64,000 bases of DNA from Sphingomonas lacusdianchii (lineage in GTDB: Bacteria; Pseudomonadota; Alphaproteobacteria; Sphingomonadales; Sphingomonadaceae): NCBI RefSeq assembly GCF_022664395.1, contig NZ_JAKRET010000012.1, positions 96,836 to 160,835 of the forward strand, in the 5' to 3' direction. The notes below the pieces were generated by a model that saw only the letters and a program-made list of their open reading frames with translations, ran no database searches and was not told the origin of the DNA. This document shows, in pieces, positions 54,807-63,943 of the stretch. The translations under genes and the position numbers were made by a program. Positions within the stretch are counted from its first letter, which is position 1, and every line of letters begins with the position of its first letter.

Positions 54807-55193
54807 TCAATCGTCGGGCGGAAGTTCGTCGGGCCAGAAATCGGGTTCGGGATCGCGATCCGCCACGACCGGCTCGGGCAGCACCGGCACCGCGCCATCG
54901 AACGCCACCCGGATCGCCGCACCCGGCGGCGTCGCCTGCTGAAAGACGCCCACGACCTCGCGTCCGCTGCGCAACATGGCCGCAATCCATGCCGCCCGGT
55001 CGGCGGTCAGATAGCCGATCTGCACCCCCCGCGCGCTCATCACCATCACCGCATTGCGATCGACCGGGTTGCGCGGTTCGGGGACCAGCGTCACCACCTC
55101 GCCCGGCACACATAGCAGGATTTCGAACCGGCGATTGCCGCCGCCGCGATTGGGATGGTCGGCGCCGACGACATGCAGGCTCAACTCACGCAT
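54807..55193 (-). CDS. Stand-alone HIRAN-domain protein
   Basis: 128 residues. Residues 1-85 match the HIRAN domain (LHVVGADHPNRGGGNRRFEILL, VTLVPEPRNPVDRNAVMVMS, GVQIGYLTADRAAWIAAML). In HIRAN-containing SNF2 helicases this domain binds 3' ends of single-stranded DNA; here it is not fused to a helicase. The C-terminal 40 residues are acidic (DRDPEPDFWPDELPPDD). It begins inside the last codons of the upstream alkB, overlapping by eight bases, so the two are coexpressed. Confidence 0.85.
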   Translation of the reverse strand: MRELSLHVVGADHPNRGGGNRRFEILLCVPGEVVTLVPEPRNPVDRNAVMVMSARGVQIGYLTADRAAWIAAMLRSGREVVGVFQQATPPGAAIRVAFDGAVPVLPEPVVADRDPEPDFWPDELPPDD

Positions 55194-55776
55194 CGCGCAA
55201 ACTCCGGGCGAACCGGTCGGTCAGGCTGCGAAAGGTGATCGACCAGCGCGCTTCGGCCATGGCGGCGATGCCATGTTCCCAGTCCCAGCGCGCCTCGCCG
55301 GTCAGGTGATAGGCGTCGCCCGCGACCAGCGGCAAGGCGAACCGGTCGAACCCGCCCTCTCGCCGCCGCCGGAAGCGCAGCGTCGCGCGCGCGCCGATCG
55401 ACAGGCCGACGACATGTTCGAACACCGGCCGGTCGCGATGCCAGCCAATGCCCGCGCCGGGATCGTAGCGGGTTAGCAGCGCCTGTACGAGCGCATCCGC
55501 CCGCAGCCCGGCGAACGCCGCCGCGCGCTCGCGCACCGCCAGCAACCAGTCGGGCATCGGCTCGGCCCGCCCGACCCGCCCGTTCTCGAAATCATAATGC
55601 CAGCCATAGGACACCGTCAGCCGCAGCCCGGTCCATTGCTGGAACCGGAAGGGAGCGAGCCGCGCGGCATCGATCGCCGCCGCCAGTGCGGGCAGGTCGG
55701 CATCCGTCACCAGCGCCGACCCATGGGTCAGGCCGGGCAGCACCGGTTCGGCGGCGAAGAGGTCGAGTTGCGGCAT
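55186..55776 (-). CDS. alkB: AlkB-like 2-oxoglutarate/Fe(II) DNA repair dioxygenase
   Basis: Oxidative demethylase for alkylated bases (1-methyladenine, 3-methylcytosine), 196 residues, short like the AlkB group of alphaproteobacteria. The iron ligands are in GWHRDRPVFEHVVGLSIGAR (H-x-D) and WEHG (His), and the 2-oxoglutarate Arg is in RWSITFRSL. N-terminal residues PQLDLFAAEPVLPGL also fit. It is the first gene of a two-gene unit with the HIRAN protein. Confidence 0.9.
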   Translation of the reverse strand: MPQLDLFAAEPVLPGLTHGSALVTDADLPALAAAIDAARLAPFRFQQWTGLRLTVSYGWHYDFENGRVGRAEPMPDWLLAVRERAAAFAGLRADALVQALLTRYDPGAGIGWHRDRPVFEHVVGLSIGARATLRFRRRREGGFDRFALPLVAGDAYHLTGEARWDWEHGIAAMAEARWSITFRSLTDRFARSLRDA

Positions 55777-55860
55777 TGATGGAACGCAACATGGGTAAGC
55801 GGCGTCTGTCCATCAATCAGGGGCGACGGATACGATCGCCCGGAAATCGGGGACAAATCC

Positions 55861-56322
55861 ATGGCACAGCACAGCGCCGGCATCCTGCTCTATCGTCGAA
55901 CGCCCGCGCCGGCCGTGCTGCTCGTCCATCCGGGTGGTCCGTTCTGGGCACGGCGCCATGTCGGCGCGTGGCAGATTCCGAAAGGCCATGTCGAACCCGA
56001 CGAAGCGGTCGAGGACGCCGCCCGCCGCGAAGTGGCCGAGGAACTGGGCGTGACCGTCACCGGTCCGCTCGAACCGCTCGGCATGGTGCGGCAGGCGGGC
56101 GGCAAGTCGGTATCGGCCTTCGCCGCCGAACAGGATGTCGATACGGGCGCGATCACCAGCATCCTGTTCGAAATCGAATGGCCACCGCGCAGCGGCCGCC
56201 GTGCGACCTTTCCGGAGGTCGATGCGGCACGCTGGATGCCGGTTGCGGAGGCGCGCACGCTGATGCTGAAAAGCCAGTTGCCGCTGCTCGACCGGATCGA
56301 GCCGTTGCTGGGTGACGCCTAA
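55861..56322 (+). CDS. Nudix hydrolase
   Basis: Metal-dependent pyrophosphohydrolase, 153 residues. The Nudix box runs GHVEPDEAVEDAARREVAEELG (residues about 42-63) with the REVAEELG core. The opening SAGILLYRR and PFWARRHVGAWQIPKG are of the NTP-pyrophosphatase or AP4A type. The substrate cannot be inferred. Convergent hairpins of family C follow. Confidence 0.9.
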   Translation: MAQHSAGILLYRRTPAPAVLLVHPGGPFWARRHVGAWQIPKGHVEPDEAVEDAARREVAEELGVTVTGPLEPLGMVRQAGGKSVSAFAAEQDVDTGAITSILFEIEWPPRSGRRATFPEVDAARWMPVAEARTLMLKSQLPLLDRIEPLLGDA

Positions 56323-56338
56323 CCCCACCCCCAAAAAA

Positions 56339-56424
56339 CGTACCCCCGCGAAGGCGGGGGTCCAGGGTCCCAAGCGCAAACCGCTATGTACTAGGCTCTG
56401 GACCCCCGCCTGCGCGGGGGTACG
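56339..56424. repeat. Palindromic repeat, family C
   Basis: CGTACCCCCGCGAAGGCGGG and an inverted copy ending GCGGGGGTACG enclose about 35 bases, between convergent Nudix and AraD1-like genes. Confidence 0.8.
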
Positions 56425-56448
56425 TCATCATCGTAAACGAAACCGCCC

Positions 56449-57435
56449 CTAAAGCAGCTCGACCTTCACCGCCTCTTCCGCCGCCCGCGTTAGGCGGTTG
56501 CGCAGCGGCAGGGTGAACGGCGCCGCTTCGATCTCGAACACATCGCCTTCCTGCGTCCGCACCCCGTCCGAAAAGGACAGCGTCGCCGTGCCGAAGAAAT
56601 GGATGTGGATGTCGCCCGGCCGGCGGAACAGCGCGTATTTGAAATGGTGATGTTCGAGGTTGCTCAAGCTGTGCGACATGTTCGCCTCGCCCGACAGGAA
56701 CGGCTTTTCCCAGATCGTCTCGCCACCCCGAACGATCCGGCTCGTCCCCTCGATATGCTCGGGCGGGGTTCCGACCAGCAGTTCGGGGCCGACCGATGCC
56801 TGACGCAGCTTGCTGTGCGCCAGCCACAGATAATTGTGGCGTTCGGTCACATGGTCCGAAAACTCGTTGGCGAGCGCGAGGCCGATGCGGTGCGGCGTGC
56901 CGTCCGAACCGATGATATAGATGCCGGCCAGTTCGGGCTCTTCGCCGCCGTCCTGCGCGAAATGCGGCATGGTGAAGTCGCCGCCCGGCGCGACCATCTG
57001 TCCGCCATCGCCCTTGTAGAACCATTCGGGCTGCTGGCCGACCTGGCCCTCGGCCGGCTTGCCGCCCTCGACCCCTTCGAGGAACATGCGCATCGAATCG
57101 GTCTGGGTCGCGGCTTCGGCGGCGGCGCGGTGCATCTTGTCGCGCCCTTCGGCCGAGCCGAGATGCGTCAGGCCGGTGCCGGTCAGGATGACATGCGCCG
57201 GATCCGCATGATCGATCGGCGATCCGATCGCGCCGGCGTCGAGCAACGCGGCGACGTCGACCGCCTCGCCCTGACCCAGCGCCGCGACTTCGTCGGCGAT
57301 GCTGTGGCCGGCATCGATCGCGCGCAGTGCCAGCGCACGGACGCTGTCGACGCCGGGGACGATGTGCGCCGCCGTATCGGTCGCGGCGATCACGGCGCGC
57401 GACGGGGCGACGCGCTGCAACAGACGGAGAGTCAT
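56449..57435 (-). CDS. AraD1/GguC-type FAH-family protein (sugar-acid pathway)
   Basis: Fumarylacetoacetate-hydrolase superfamily protein of the AraD1/GguC group, 328 residues, associated with oxidative arabinose/xylose/galactose pathways. The family segments are GTGLTHLGSAEGRDKMHRA, MVAPGGDFTMPHFAQDGGEEPELAGIYIIG, IGLALANEFSDHVTERHNYLWLAHSKLR and the metal-site Glu region LSNLEHHHFKYALFRRPGDIHIHFFG. The start is the ATG at 57435, with AAGGAA seven bases upstream. It is operonic with the permease (ten-base gap). It is likely to act on 2-keto-3-deoxy or diketo acids; the exact reaction is not proven for the group. Confidence 0.87.
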   Translation of the reverse strand: MTLRLLQRVAPSRAVIAATDTAAHIVPGVDSVRALALRAIDAGHSIADEVAALGQGEAVDVAALLDAGAIGSPIDHADPAHVILTGTGLTHLGSAEGRDKMHRAAAEAATQTDSMRMFLEGVEGGKPAEGQVGQQPEWFYKGDGGQMVAPGGDFTMPHFAQDGGEEPELAGIYIIGSDGTPHRIGLALANEFSDHVTERHNYLWLAHSKLRQASVGPELLVGTPPEHIEGTSRIVRGGETIWEKPFLSGEANMSHSLSNLEHHHFKYALFRRPGDIHIHFFGTATLSFSDGVRTQEGDVFEIEAAPFTLPLRNRLTRAAEEAVKVELL

Positions 57436-57445
57436 CGAAGATTCC

Positions 57446-58765
57446 TTATGCAAAGACGTCGGTGTCAGCGGGGACGTCGTCGATCGGGTTGGTCACCTTC
57501 GATCCCCACACGGCATAGAACAGGATGTAGAGCTCGCACGCGGCGGTCAGCAGGAACGACCATTGCAGGCCATATTTGTCGGCCAGCCAGCCCTGCACCA
57601 CCACCAGCGCACCGCCGGCGATCGCCATGATGAGCAGCCCCGACCCTTCCTCGGTCAGCGGCCCCAGCCCCTTGATGCCCAGCGTGAAGATCGTCGGGAA
57701 CATGATCGAGTGGAACAGCCCGACCAGGATCAGCGACCACATCGCCGCCGGCCCCGACAGGAAGGTCGCGCCGAGCATCACGACGAACGCACCGATCGAG
57801 AAGAACGCCAGCACCTTGGCCGCGTCGACCTTCTGCATCACGAAGCTGCCGACGAAGCGGCCGACCATCATCCCGCCCCACAGGAAGGTGAGGTAGCGCC
57901 CGGCCAGTTCGTTGGTGACGTTGGCGATATCGGGCTGGCTGACGAAGTTCACGAACAGGTTGGCGACGCCGATCTCGGCGATCAGGTAGATGAAGATCGC
58001 GGGCACGCCGAACACGAGGTTGCGGTGGTTCCACAGCGAATGCTTCTTGCGCTCTTCCTTGGCGACGCGGCTGGTCGCCGATCCCATCGCCGGCAGCGGA
58101 AAGCGCGCGATGATGACCGCCAGCACGATCAGCACGACCGCGACGAGGACATAGGGCAGGATCACCGACTGGGCATCGGCCAGCCGTTCGGCCTGGGTCA
58201 GCACCGTGCCCGCCTCCGACGTACCGCCCTTGGACCGGCCGAGGATCAGATAGGCACCGAATAGCGGCGCGAGCATCGTGCCGGCCGAGTTCATCGCCTG
58301 CACCAGATTGAGCCGGGCCGACGCGGTGTTCGACGGGCCGATCACGGCGACATAGGGGTTGGCCGCGACCTGCAGCAGCGTGATGCCGCTGGCGATGACG
58401 AACAGCATGACCAGCGTCACGCCATAGGAGGGCAGGCTGGCGGCGAGCACCATACCCAGCGCCCCTGCCGCCATGACCAGCAGACCGATGACCAGCGACT
58501 TCTGATAGCCGATTCGCTCGATCAGCTTGGCCGAGGGGATCGACGCGAAGAAATAGGCGATGAACCACACGCTCTCGATCAGCGTGGTCTGGGTATAGTT
58601 GAGATCGAACACGCTGCGCAGATGCGGCAGCAGCGTGTTGTTGATGACGGTGATGAACCCCCACATGAAGAACAGGCTGGCCAGCAGCGTCAGCGCCGGC
58701 GCGTAACTGGCGCCCGATGCGCCTTGGGGCACCGCGCCCGTGCGCGCGGATATTGGGGCGGGCAT
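57446..58765 (-). CDS. Sugar MFS permease, FucP/GluP family
   Basis: 439-residue permease with twelve predicted helices. Family motifs: LLASLFFMWGFITVINNTLLPHLRS, FFASIPSAKLIERIGYQKS, LLQVAANPYVAVIG, NLVQAMNSAGTMLAPLFGA, GLFHSIMFPTIFTLGIKGLG. A soluble loop near residue 235-260 is Lys/Arg-rich. The start is the ATG at 58765. It is a paralog of the FucP-like gene at 14851, with differences in helices 1 and 7 that suggest another sugar, probably pentose or galactose by context. Confidence 0.88.
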   Translation of the reverse strand: MPAPISARTGAVPQGASGASYAPALTLLASLFFMWGFITVINNTLLPHLRSVFDLNYTQTTLIESVWFIAYFFASIPSAKLIERIGYQKSLVIGLLVMAAGALGMVLAASLPSYGVTLVMLFVIASGITLLQVAANPYVAVIGPSNTASARLNLVQAMNSAGTMLAPLFGAYLILGRSKGGTSEAGTVLTQAERLADAQSVILPYVLVAVVLIVLAVIIARFPLPAMGSATSRVAKEERKKHSLWNHRNLVFGVPAIFIYLIAEIGVANLFVNFVSQPDIANVTNELAGRYLTFLWGGMMVGRFVGSFVMQKVDAAKVLAFFSIGAFVVMLGATFLSGPAAMWSLILVGLFHSIMFPTIFTLGIKGLGPLTEEGSGLLIMAIAGGALVVVQGWLADKYGLQWSFLLTAACELYILFYAVWGSKVTNPIDDVPADTDVFA

Positions 58766-59001
58766 CCTCGTCTTCTCCCATTTTACGGCTGCGGGACGGT
58801 TTGGTCCGTCGCATCGCTTGCTCAATTCGATTTTGTCTGACTATATGGGCCAACGCATGGCGTCAACGGCGCTTGATACGGGGGAGGATGCGGGTCGATA
58901 CGGACTACAGGTCCGATTCGACCGCCCGCGCCCGTGTCGGCCGACGCTGCCGCCTGCACCCCGATTCCCTATGCCCGTCCACTTGCTGAACCGGAATTTC
59001 C

Positions 59002-60792
59002 ATGACCGACATGCCCCCCCTGCGTAGCCGCGCCTGGTTCGACAACCCCGAGAATATCGACATGACGGCGCTGTATATCGAGCGCTATCTGAACTTCGGG
59101 CTGAGCCAGGAGGAATTGCAGTCGGGTAAGCCGATCATCGGCATCGCCCAGACCGGCAGCGACCTGTCGCCCTGCAACCGCCACCACCTCGTACTCGCCG
59201 AACGGCTGCGCGAGGGCATTCGCGAGGCGGGGGGCATCGTCCTCGAATTCCCGGTCCATCCGATCCAGGAAACCGGCAAGCGCCCGACTGCGGGCCTCGA
59301 CCGCAACCTCGCCTATCTCGGGCTGGTCGAGGTGCTGTACGGCTATCCGCTCGACGGCGTGGTGCTGACGATCGGTTGCGACAAGACGACGCCGGCGTGC
59401 CTGATGGCCGCCGCGACCGTCAACATCCCCGCCATCGCGCTGTCGGTCGGGCCGATGCTCAACGGCTGGCACAAGGGTGAGCGGACCGGTTCGGGCACGA
59501 TCGTGTGGAAGGCGCGACAGATGCTGGCCGCCGGAGAGATCGACAACAAGGAATTCATCCGCCTCGTCTCGTCCTCCGCCCCCTCGACCGGCTATTGCAA
59601 CACGATGGGCACGGCGACGACGATGAACTCGCTGGCCGAAGCGCTGGGCATGCAGCTGCCCGGCTCCGCCGCGATCCCGGCCCCGTATCGCGACCGGCAA
59701 GAAATTGCCTATCGCACTGGTCTCCGCATCGTCGACATGGTCCGCGAAGACCTCAAGCCTTCCGACATTCTGACCAAGGATGCGTTCCACAACGCGATCA
59801 AGGTCAATTCGGCGATCGGCGGCTCGACCAACGCCCCGATCCACCTCGCCGCACTCGCCCGCCATATCGGCGTCGACCTGCCGATCGACGATTGGCAGGA
59901 ACAGGGGCACAAGGTGCCGTTGCTGGTGAACCTGCAACCTGCCGGCGAATATTTGGGCGAGGATTATTATCGTGCCGGCGGCGTGCCGGCGGTCGTCCGC
60001 GAACTGATGGGCGCGGGCCTGATCGCCGAGGACGCGCTGACCGTGAACGGCAAGTCGATCGGCGACAATTGCCGCGACGCGGTGATCGAGGATGAAAAGG
60101 TCATCCGTCCGTTCGGCCAGCCGCTGAAGGAAGAAGCCGGCTTCATCGTGCTGAAGGGCAATCTGTTCGACGCGGCGGTCATGAAGACCAGCGTGATCGG
60201 CCCCGAATTCCGCGAACGCTACCTGTCCAACCCGAACGACCCGGAAGCATTCGAAGGGCCGGCGGTCGTGTTCGACGGGCCGGAGGACTATCACCACCGC
60301 ATCGACGATCCGTCGCTCGGCATCACCCCCGAAACGCTCATGTTCATGCGCGGTGCCGGCCCGATCGGCTATCCGGGCGCCGCCGAAGTCGTCAACATGC
60401 GCCCGCCCGCCTATCTGATCACCGAAGGGGTCAGCGCGCTGCCATGCATCGGCGACGGGCGGCAGTCGGGCACGTCGGGTTCTCCCTCGATCCTCAACGC
60501 CTCGCCCGAAGCGGCGGCGGGTGGCGGCCTTGCGCTGCTGCGCACCGGCGACCGGGTCCGCATCGATCTGGGCAAGGGCCGCGCCGACGTGCTGCTGTCG
60601 GACGAGGAACTGGCGGAGCGTCGCCGCGATCTCGAAGCGGCGGGGGGCTACCAATATCCCGCCTCGCAGACCCCGTGGCAGGAAATCCAGCGCTCGGTCG
60701 TAGGCCAGATGTCGACCGGTGCGATCCTCGAAGGTGCCGAGGCGTATCAGAAGATCGCCCAGACCCGCGGCCTGCCGCGCGACAATCACTGA
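59002..60792 (+). CDS. IlvD/Edd-family sugar-acid dehydratase (L-arabonate/D-xylonate type)
   Basis: Fe-S aldonate dehydratase of the IlvD/Edd superfamily, 596 residues. [15 protein letters not shown], the Cys motifs [13 protein letters not shown] and [27 protein letters not shown], and the central [23 protein letters not shown] fit the sugar-acid rather than the amino-acid dehydratases. [33 protein letters not shown] is near residue 483. It forms 2-keto-3-deoxy sugar acids. Divergent from the permease/AraD1 unit; the substrate is probably L-arabonate or D-xylonate. Confidence 0.88.
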   Translation: MTDMPPLRSRAWFDNPENIDMTALYIERYLNFGLSQEELQSGKPIIGIAQTGSDLSPCNRHHLVLAERLREGIREAGGIVLEFPVHPIQETGKRPTAGLDRNLAYLGLVEVLYGYPLDGVVLTIGCDKTTPACLMAAATVNIPAIALSVGPMLNGWHKGERTGSGTIVWKARQMLAAGEIDNKEFIRLVSSSAPSTGYCNTMGTATTMNSLAEALGMQLPGSAAIPAPYRDRQEIAYRTGLRIVDMVREDLKPSDILTKDAFHNAIKVNSAIGGSTNAPIHLAALARHIGVDLPIDDWQEQGHKVPLLVNLQPAGEYLGEDYYRAGGVPAVVRELMGAGLIAEDALTVNGKSIGDNCRDAVIEDEKVIRPFGQPLKEEAGFIVLKGNLFDAAVMKTSVIGPEFRERYLSNPNDPEAFEGPAVVFDGPEDYHHRIDDPSLGITPETLMFMRGAGPIGYPGAAEVVNMRPPAYLITEGVSALPCIGDGRQSGTSGSPSILNASPEAAAGGGLALLRTGDRVRIDLGKGRADVLLSDEELAERRRDLEAAGGYQYPASQTPWQEIQRSVVGQMSTGAILEGAEAYQKIAQTRGLPRDNH

Positions 60793-60837
60793 GGCGGGGC
60801 GGGCGGCGCAGGCATAACCGCGCCCGACCCATCTACG

Positions 60838-60913
60838 GCACCCCGGGCCTGACCCGGGGTCCCGCTTGTTCCTCTACTGCCAGTAAAACGGCGCCCCGGA
60901 TCACGTCCGGGGG
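60838..60913. repeat. Palindromic repeats, family C-like
   Basis: GGCACCCCGGGCCTGACCCGGGGTCCC-like hairpin at 60838-60863 and GGCGCCCCGG...CCGGGGGA at 60890-60913, between convergent genes. These are less similar to the copies at 46758 and 56339. Confidence 0.6.
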
Positions 60914-60953
60914 ACGATGGGGTCGGGGCTGGCGTTCGCACGATGCGAGGCCG

Positions 60954-61418
60954 CTACCACGGTCCCCCGCCCGTCACACCGGCCCGCCACTCTCCAATCC
61001 GGCGCAGCGTCGCGGGCGTCGTCCCCGGCGGCGGCGCGTTGGGATCGAACCACCCGGCTTCCGCGACTTCCAACGCATCGGCACCGCGCAGCGTGTCGGT
61101 CGCGGCCCTCGCGACATAGACGATGACATGATCGTCCTTGCCCTCGCGCCGGCTGTGATAGACGCCGAGCACGCGCTCGACCGTCGCGCTTTTGATCGCC
61201 ACCTCCTCGGCCAGTTCGCGATGAAGTGCGTCGATCGCGCCTTCGCCCTTCTTCACGCCGCCGCCGGGCAGATACCAGCCGTCGACATAGCTGTGGCGGA
61301 CCAGCGCGATCCGGTCGCCCGCATCCAGCAGCACCGCCCGCACCCCGATCGTCCGCGGTCGGGTGACGCGCCACACCAGCTGCGCCACTCTCCCCAGCAC
61401 CCGATGGATCAGCGCCAT
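60954..61418 (-). CDS. Nudix hydrolase, last gene of the YbbN operon
   Basis: 154-residue Nudix protein. The box GGGVKKGEGAIDALHRELAEEV (about 54-75) is preceded by TIGVRAVLLDAGDRIALVRHSYVDGWYLPGG. A basic 30-residue N-terminus (LIHRVLGRVAQLVWRVTRP) precedes the domain. Start is the ATG at 61418, one base after the previous gene's stop. The substrate is not predictable. Confidence 0.88.
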   Translation of the reverse strand: MALIHRVLGRVAQLVWRVTRPRTIGVRAVLLDAGDRIALVRHSYVDGWYLPGGGVKKGEGAIDALHRELAEEVAIKSATVERVLGVYHSRREGKDDHVIVYVARAATDTLRGADALEVAEAGWFDPNAPPPGTTPATLRRIGEWRAGVTGGGPW

Positions 61419-61419
61419 G

Positions 61420-61827
61420 CTATCCCCGTATCGGCCCGTTCCGCTCGACGACCGCATCGGCATCGGCCGCGGCCGGTTCGTTCGCCGGGCGGATCATCAG
61501 GAAGCTGCCCGACCAGACGCCGGGAATGTCCCAACGCCCGCTGATCTCGCAACCATCCTCGCTCAGCACGCCGGCATAGACGACCATATCGGCGTAACCA
61601 ACGCTATCGTCGTAGAATTTGCTGAAACTGATCCGTGCGCCGTCGACATGCCCGTCGATCGCGGCGGCGATCAGCGCGCCGGGCGGCTGCGAATACAGGT
61701 CGGGTTCGTGAATCGTACCGACGATCGATCCGCCCAGATCGGCGATATCGGCCTCGAACGCGGTCGGCGGGTTGGTGTGCGGATAGTTGAATATCCCGCT
61801 CCACTTGCCGCTCAGATCCCGGCTCAC
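61420..61827 (-). CDS. Unknown protein, beta-rich, in YbbN operon
   Basis: 135 residues. The N-terminal [37 protein letters not shown] and later [19 protein letters not shown] look like strands of a small beta-barrel with Trp/Gly repeats, as in lipocalin- or avidin-like folds. I do not recognise a named family. The start is a GTG that overlaps the TGA of the Trm112-like gene. No signal peptide. Confidence 0.65.
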   Translation of the reverse strand: MSRDLSGKWSGIFNYPHTNPPTAFEADIADLGGSIVGTIHEPDLYSQPPGALIAAAIDGHVDGARISFSKFYDDSVGYADMVVYAGVLSEDGCEISGRWDIPGVWSGSFLMIRPANEPAAADADAVVERNGPIRG

Positions 61828-62018
61828 AACGCCCGTGCCGCTTCGACCAGCAGGACCGGCACGCCCCGGCGGATCGGAAAGGCGAGCCCGGCGGCGGTCG
61901 AGACCAGTTCCTGCGCGGCCGCATCATAGTCGAGCCGCGTCCGGGTGACCGGACAGACGAGGATCGACAGCAGCCACGGATCGATCGTCACCCCTTCGCG
62001 CGCGGTTTGTGCGGTCAT
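61824..62018 (-). CDS. Trm112-family protein
   Basis: 64-residue Trm112/YcaR-type protein, small accessory of methyltransferases in other organisms. [21 protein letters not shown], then [20 protein letters not shown] are typical. Only one Cys is left of the zinc-type CP-x-C motif ([10 protein letters not shown]), so no zinc site is expected. It overlaps both neighbours. Confidence 0.88.
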   Translation of the reverse strand: MTAQTAREGVTIDPWLLSILVCPVTRTRLDYDAAAQELVSTAAGLAFPIRRGVPVLLVEAARAL

Positions 62019-62632
62019 TGCAGCGTCGCCTCTTCGTCATCGCCATGCCTGCCGAAGAATTGCATGAGCTGTACGATCAGTTCCGCGCGGTCGGAAAGTG
62101 CGTCGACTTCGAGCAGCGCCTGTTTGGCGGCGACGTCGAACGGGGCGATCTGCGCGATACCGTTCACCAGGCTTTCGTCGTCGAGCCGCCCGACCGATTC
62201 CCAATCGACCGCATAGCCTAGCCGGTCGGCGAAGCGACGCGCCTCCATCTCCAGCGACGCGCGCTCGGCCAGCGCCAGCGTGGTGTCGCCGACGACCGGC
62301 AGAAGCTCCGCCTGGACCTGCCGGAACGGAGTGGTCACGTCGAGTTCGCGCAGCACGCGGAACCGCGACACTCCGCGCAGCACAATATCGTAGCAACCAT
62401 CGGCCTGCGCCTCGACATCGACGATCTGCCCGACACAGCCGATATCGAACAGCGGCGGCTTGTCGGTATCGCTGCCCACCGGGCGCGGCTGGATCATGCC
62501 AATGCGCCGGTCGCGCGCCAGGGCGTCGGACACCATCGAGCGATAGCGCGGCTCGAAGATGTGCAGCGGCAAATGCATGTTCGGAAACAGCAGCGCCCCC
62601 GCCAGCGGGAAGACGGAGACGCGCGCGCTCAT
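62015..62632 (-). CDS. LON N-terminal substrate-binding domain protein
   Basis: 205 residues consisting of a LON substrate-binding domain without ATPase or protease: [43 protein letters not shown] is the family start. [32 protein letters not shown] follows, then a helical C-terminus ([22 protein letters not shown]). The role is unknown; ATPase-less LON-domain proteins of this kind are often encoded near YbbN. The start ATG at 62632 overlaps the YbbN stop. Confidence 0.9.
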   Translation of the reverse strand: MSARVSVFPLAGALLFPNMHLPLHIFEPRYRSMVSDALARDRRIGMIQPRPVGSDTDKPPLFDIGCVGQIVDVEAQADGCYDIVLRGVSRFRVLRELDVTTPFRQVQAELLPVVGDTTLALAERASLEMEARRFADRLGYAVDWESVGRLDDESLVNGIAQIAPFDVAAKQALLEVDALSDRAELIVQLMQFFGRHGDDEEATLQ

Positions 62633-63537
62633 CCGAACAGGATCGCCGACAGCTTGCGACGCTGCTGCAACACCCACGGATCCTCGAGACCGACCGCCTC
62701 GAACAGCTTCAATAGCTGCTGACGCGCGGCATCGTCGTTCCATGACCGGTCGGCGGCAACGATCTTCAGCAGGGATTCGGCCGCGCCGTCGCGATCGCCC
62801 GCCGCCATCTGCCCACCCGCCAGCCGGAAGCGCGCGTCATGATCGTCGGGGTTCGCCTCGACCTCGGCCTTCAGCCCCGCCAGATCGTCGACCGGCTGCG
62901 CATCACGCGCCAGCGCCAGCGCGGCGCGGACCTGTTCGATGCCGGGCAGCTTCGCCGCGTCCTCGGACAGCGTATCCAGCGCCGTCTGTGCCGCGTCATG
63001 CTCGCCAAGCGCCATCAGCGCCCGAACGCGACCGGCAGCGACCAGCGCATTGTCAGGCGCGATATCGGCGATCTGGTCGAAGATCGACAGCGCACGCGCC
63101 GCGTCGCCCTCGGTCAGTGCCTCCTCGCCCATCGCGATCAGCGGCTCGATATCGGGACCGGCCCCCTCACCCGGCTGCACCGGCAATTGCCGCAGCAACT
63201 GGTCGAGCATCTGCTTCAGCTGGCTCTCGGTCCGGGCAGAAGTCAGGTCGGCGACCAGCTGCCCCTGGAACATCGCATAGACGGTCGGAATCGACCGGAT
63301 CTGGAATTGCGACGCGATGAACTGGTTCTTGTCGGTGTCGATCTTGGCCAGCACGACGCCCTTGTCGGCATAGGCCGCCGTCACCTTTTCGAGGATCGGG
63401 GTCAGCGCCTTGCACGGCCCGCACCATTCCGCCCAGAAATCGATGACGACCAGTTGGGTCATCGACGGTTCGACGACATCGCGACGGAACGCCTCCACAG
63501 CTTCCTTTTCCGGGGCGGTCAATCCTAGCGTGGCCAA
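62629..63537 (-). CDS. ybbN: Thioredoxin-fold co-chaperone YbbN (CnoX-like)
   Basis: 302 residues: a thioredoxin domain with a functional-looking WCGPCK near residue 38 and cis-Pro (IRSIPTVYAMF), then TPR-like repeats (GEEALTEGDAARALSIFDQIADIAPDN and following) to the C-terminal ILFG. Many YbbN proteins have SxxC at the active site; the intact CGPC here suggests redox activity. First gene of a five-gene overlapping operon; divergent from the tRNA. Confidence 0.92.
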   Translation of the reverse strand: MATLGLTAPEKEAVEAFRRDVVEPSMTQLVVIDFWAEWCGPCKALTPILEKVTAAYADKGVVLAKIDTDKNQFIASQFQIRSIPTVYAMFQGQLVADLTSARTESQLKQMLDQLLRQLPVQPGEGAGPDIEPLIAMGEEALTEGDAARALSIFDQIADIAPDNALVAAGRVRALMALGEHDAAQTALDTLSEDAAKLPGIEQVRAALALARDAQPVDDLAGLKAEVEANPDDHDARFRLAGGQMAAGDRDGAAESLLKIVAADRSWNDDAARQQLLKLFEAVGLEDPWVLQQRRKLSAILFG

Positions 63538-63683
63538 GCGGCGATTCCTTATCCTGAAAGCGTCCTCCCTATGTGGGCACGCAGGATGATTCAGAAAAGA
63601 GTGATTTAGGGGGTTGCGCGATCCGAAACCCCCATCTAATAGCCCGCCTCACCCCAGCCGGTCCGCCGGTTCGGAACGCCAGA

Positions 63684-63758
63684 GCGGGCGTAGCTCAGGG
63701 GTAGAGCACAACCTTGCCAAGGTTGGGGTCGAGGGTTCGAATCCCTTCGCCCGCTCCA
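63684..63758 (+). tRNA. tRNA-Gly (GCC)
   Basis: 75-base tRNA with acceptor stem GCGGGCG/CGCCCGC, D-arm GCTCAGGGGTAGAGC, anticodon stem CAACC/GGTTG around loop TTGCCAA (anticodon GCC), T-arm GAGGGTTCGAATCCCTTC, discriminator T and encoded CCA. Its 3' end adjoins a probable integrase. Confidence 0.97.
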
Positions 63759-63820
63759 GTTTTACAAAAAGCGTTAGAAAACCGTCACTTGCACTCTCCA
63801 GCGAGCCGGTTTCGCGCGTG

Positions 63821-63844
63821 TGCTACACAAAAACACCCCACAAC
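63821..63844 (+). repeat. Direct repeat 1 near the integrase (TGCTACACAAA..CACCCCACAA)
   Basis: TGCTACACAAA-AA-CACCCCACAA shares all but the two middle bases with the copy at 63902. It lies between tRNA-Gly and the integrase frame; possibly an arm-type recombinase site. Confidence 0.65.
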
Positions 63845-63901
63845 GGTGTCGCTGATTCTCCGCTAAGCTACTCAGATTATTCGCAAACGAGGCGGCAGCG
63901 G

Positions 63902-63925
63902 TGCTACACAAATGCACCCCACAAT
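63902..63925 (+). repeat. Direct repeat 2 near the integrase
   Basis: TGCTACACAAA-TG-CACCCCACAA; 81 bases after copy 1, ending 18 bases before the first usable start codon of the integrase frame. Confidence 0.65.
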
Positions 63926-63943
63926 CGTCTCCCCGGCATCGTT

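Noticed and set aside
57435..57453. TTG start at 57453 for the AraD1-like gene
   Set aside because: The ATG at 57435 has a well-spaced AAGGAA and matches the expected N-terminus.
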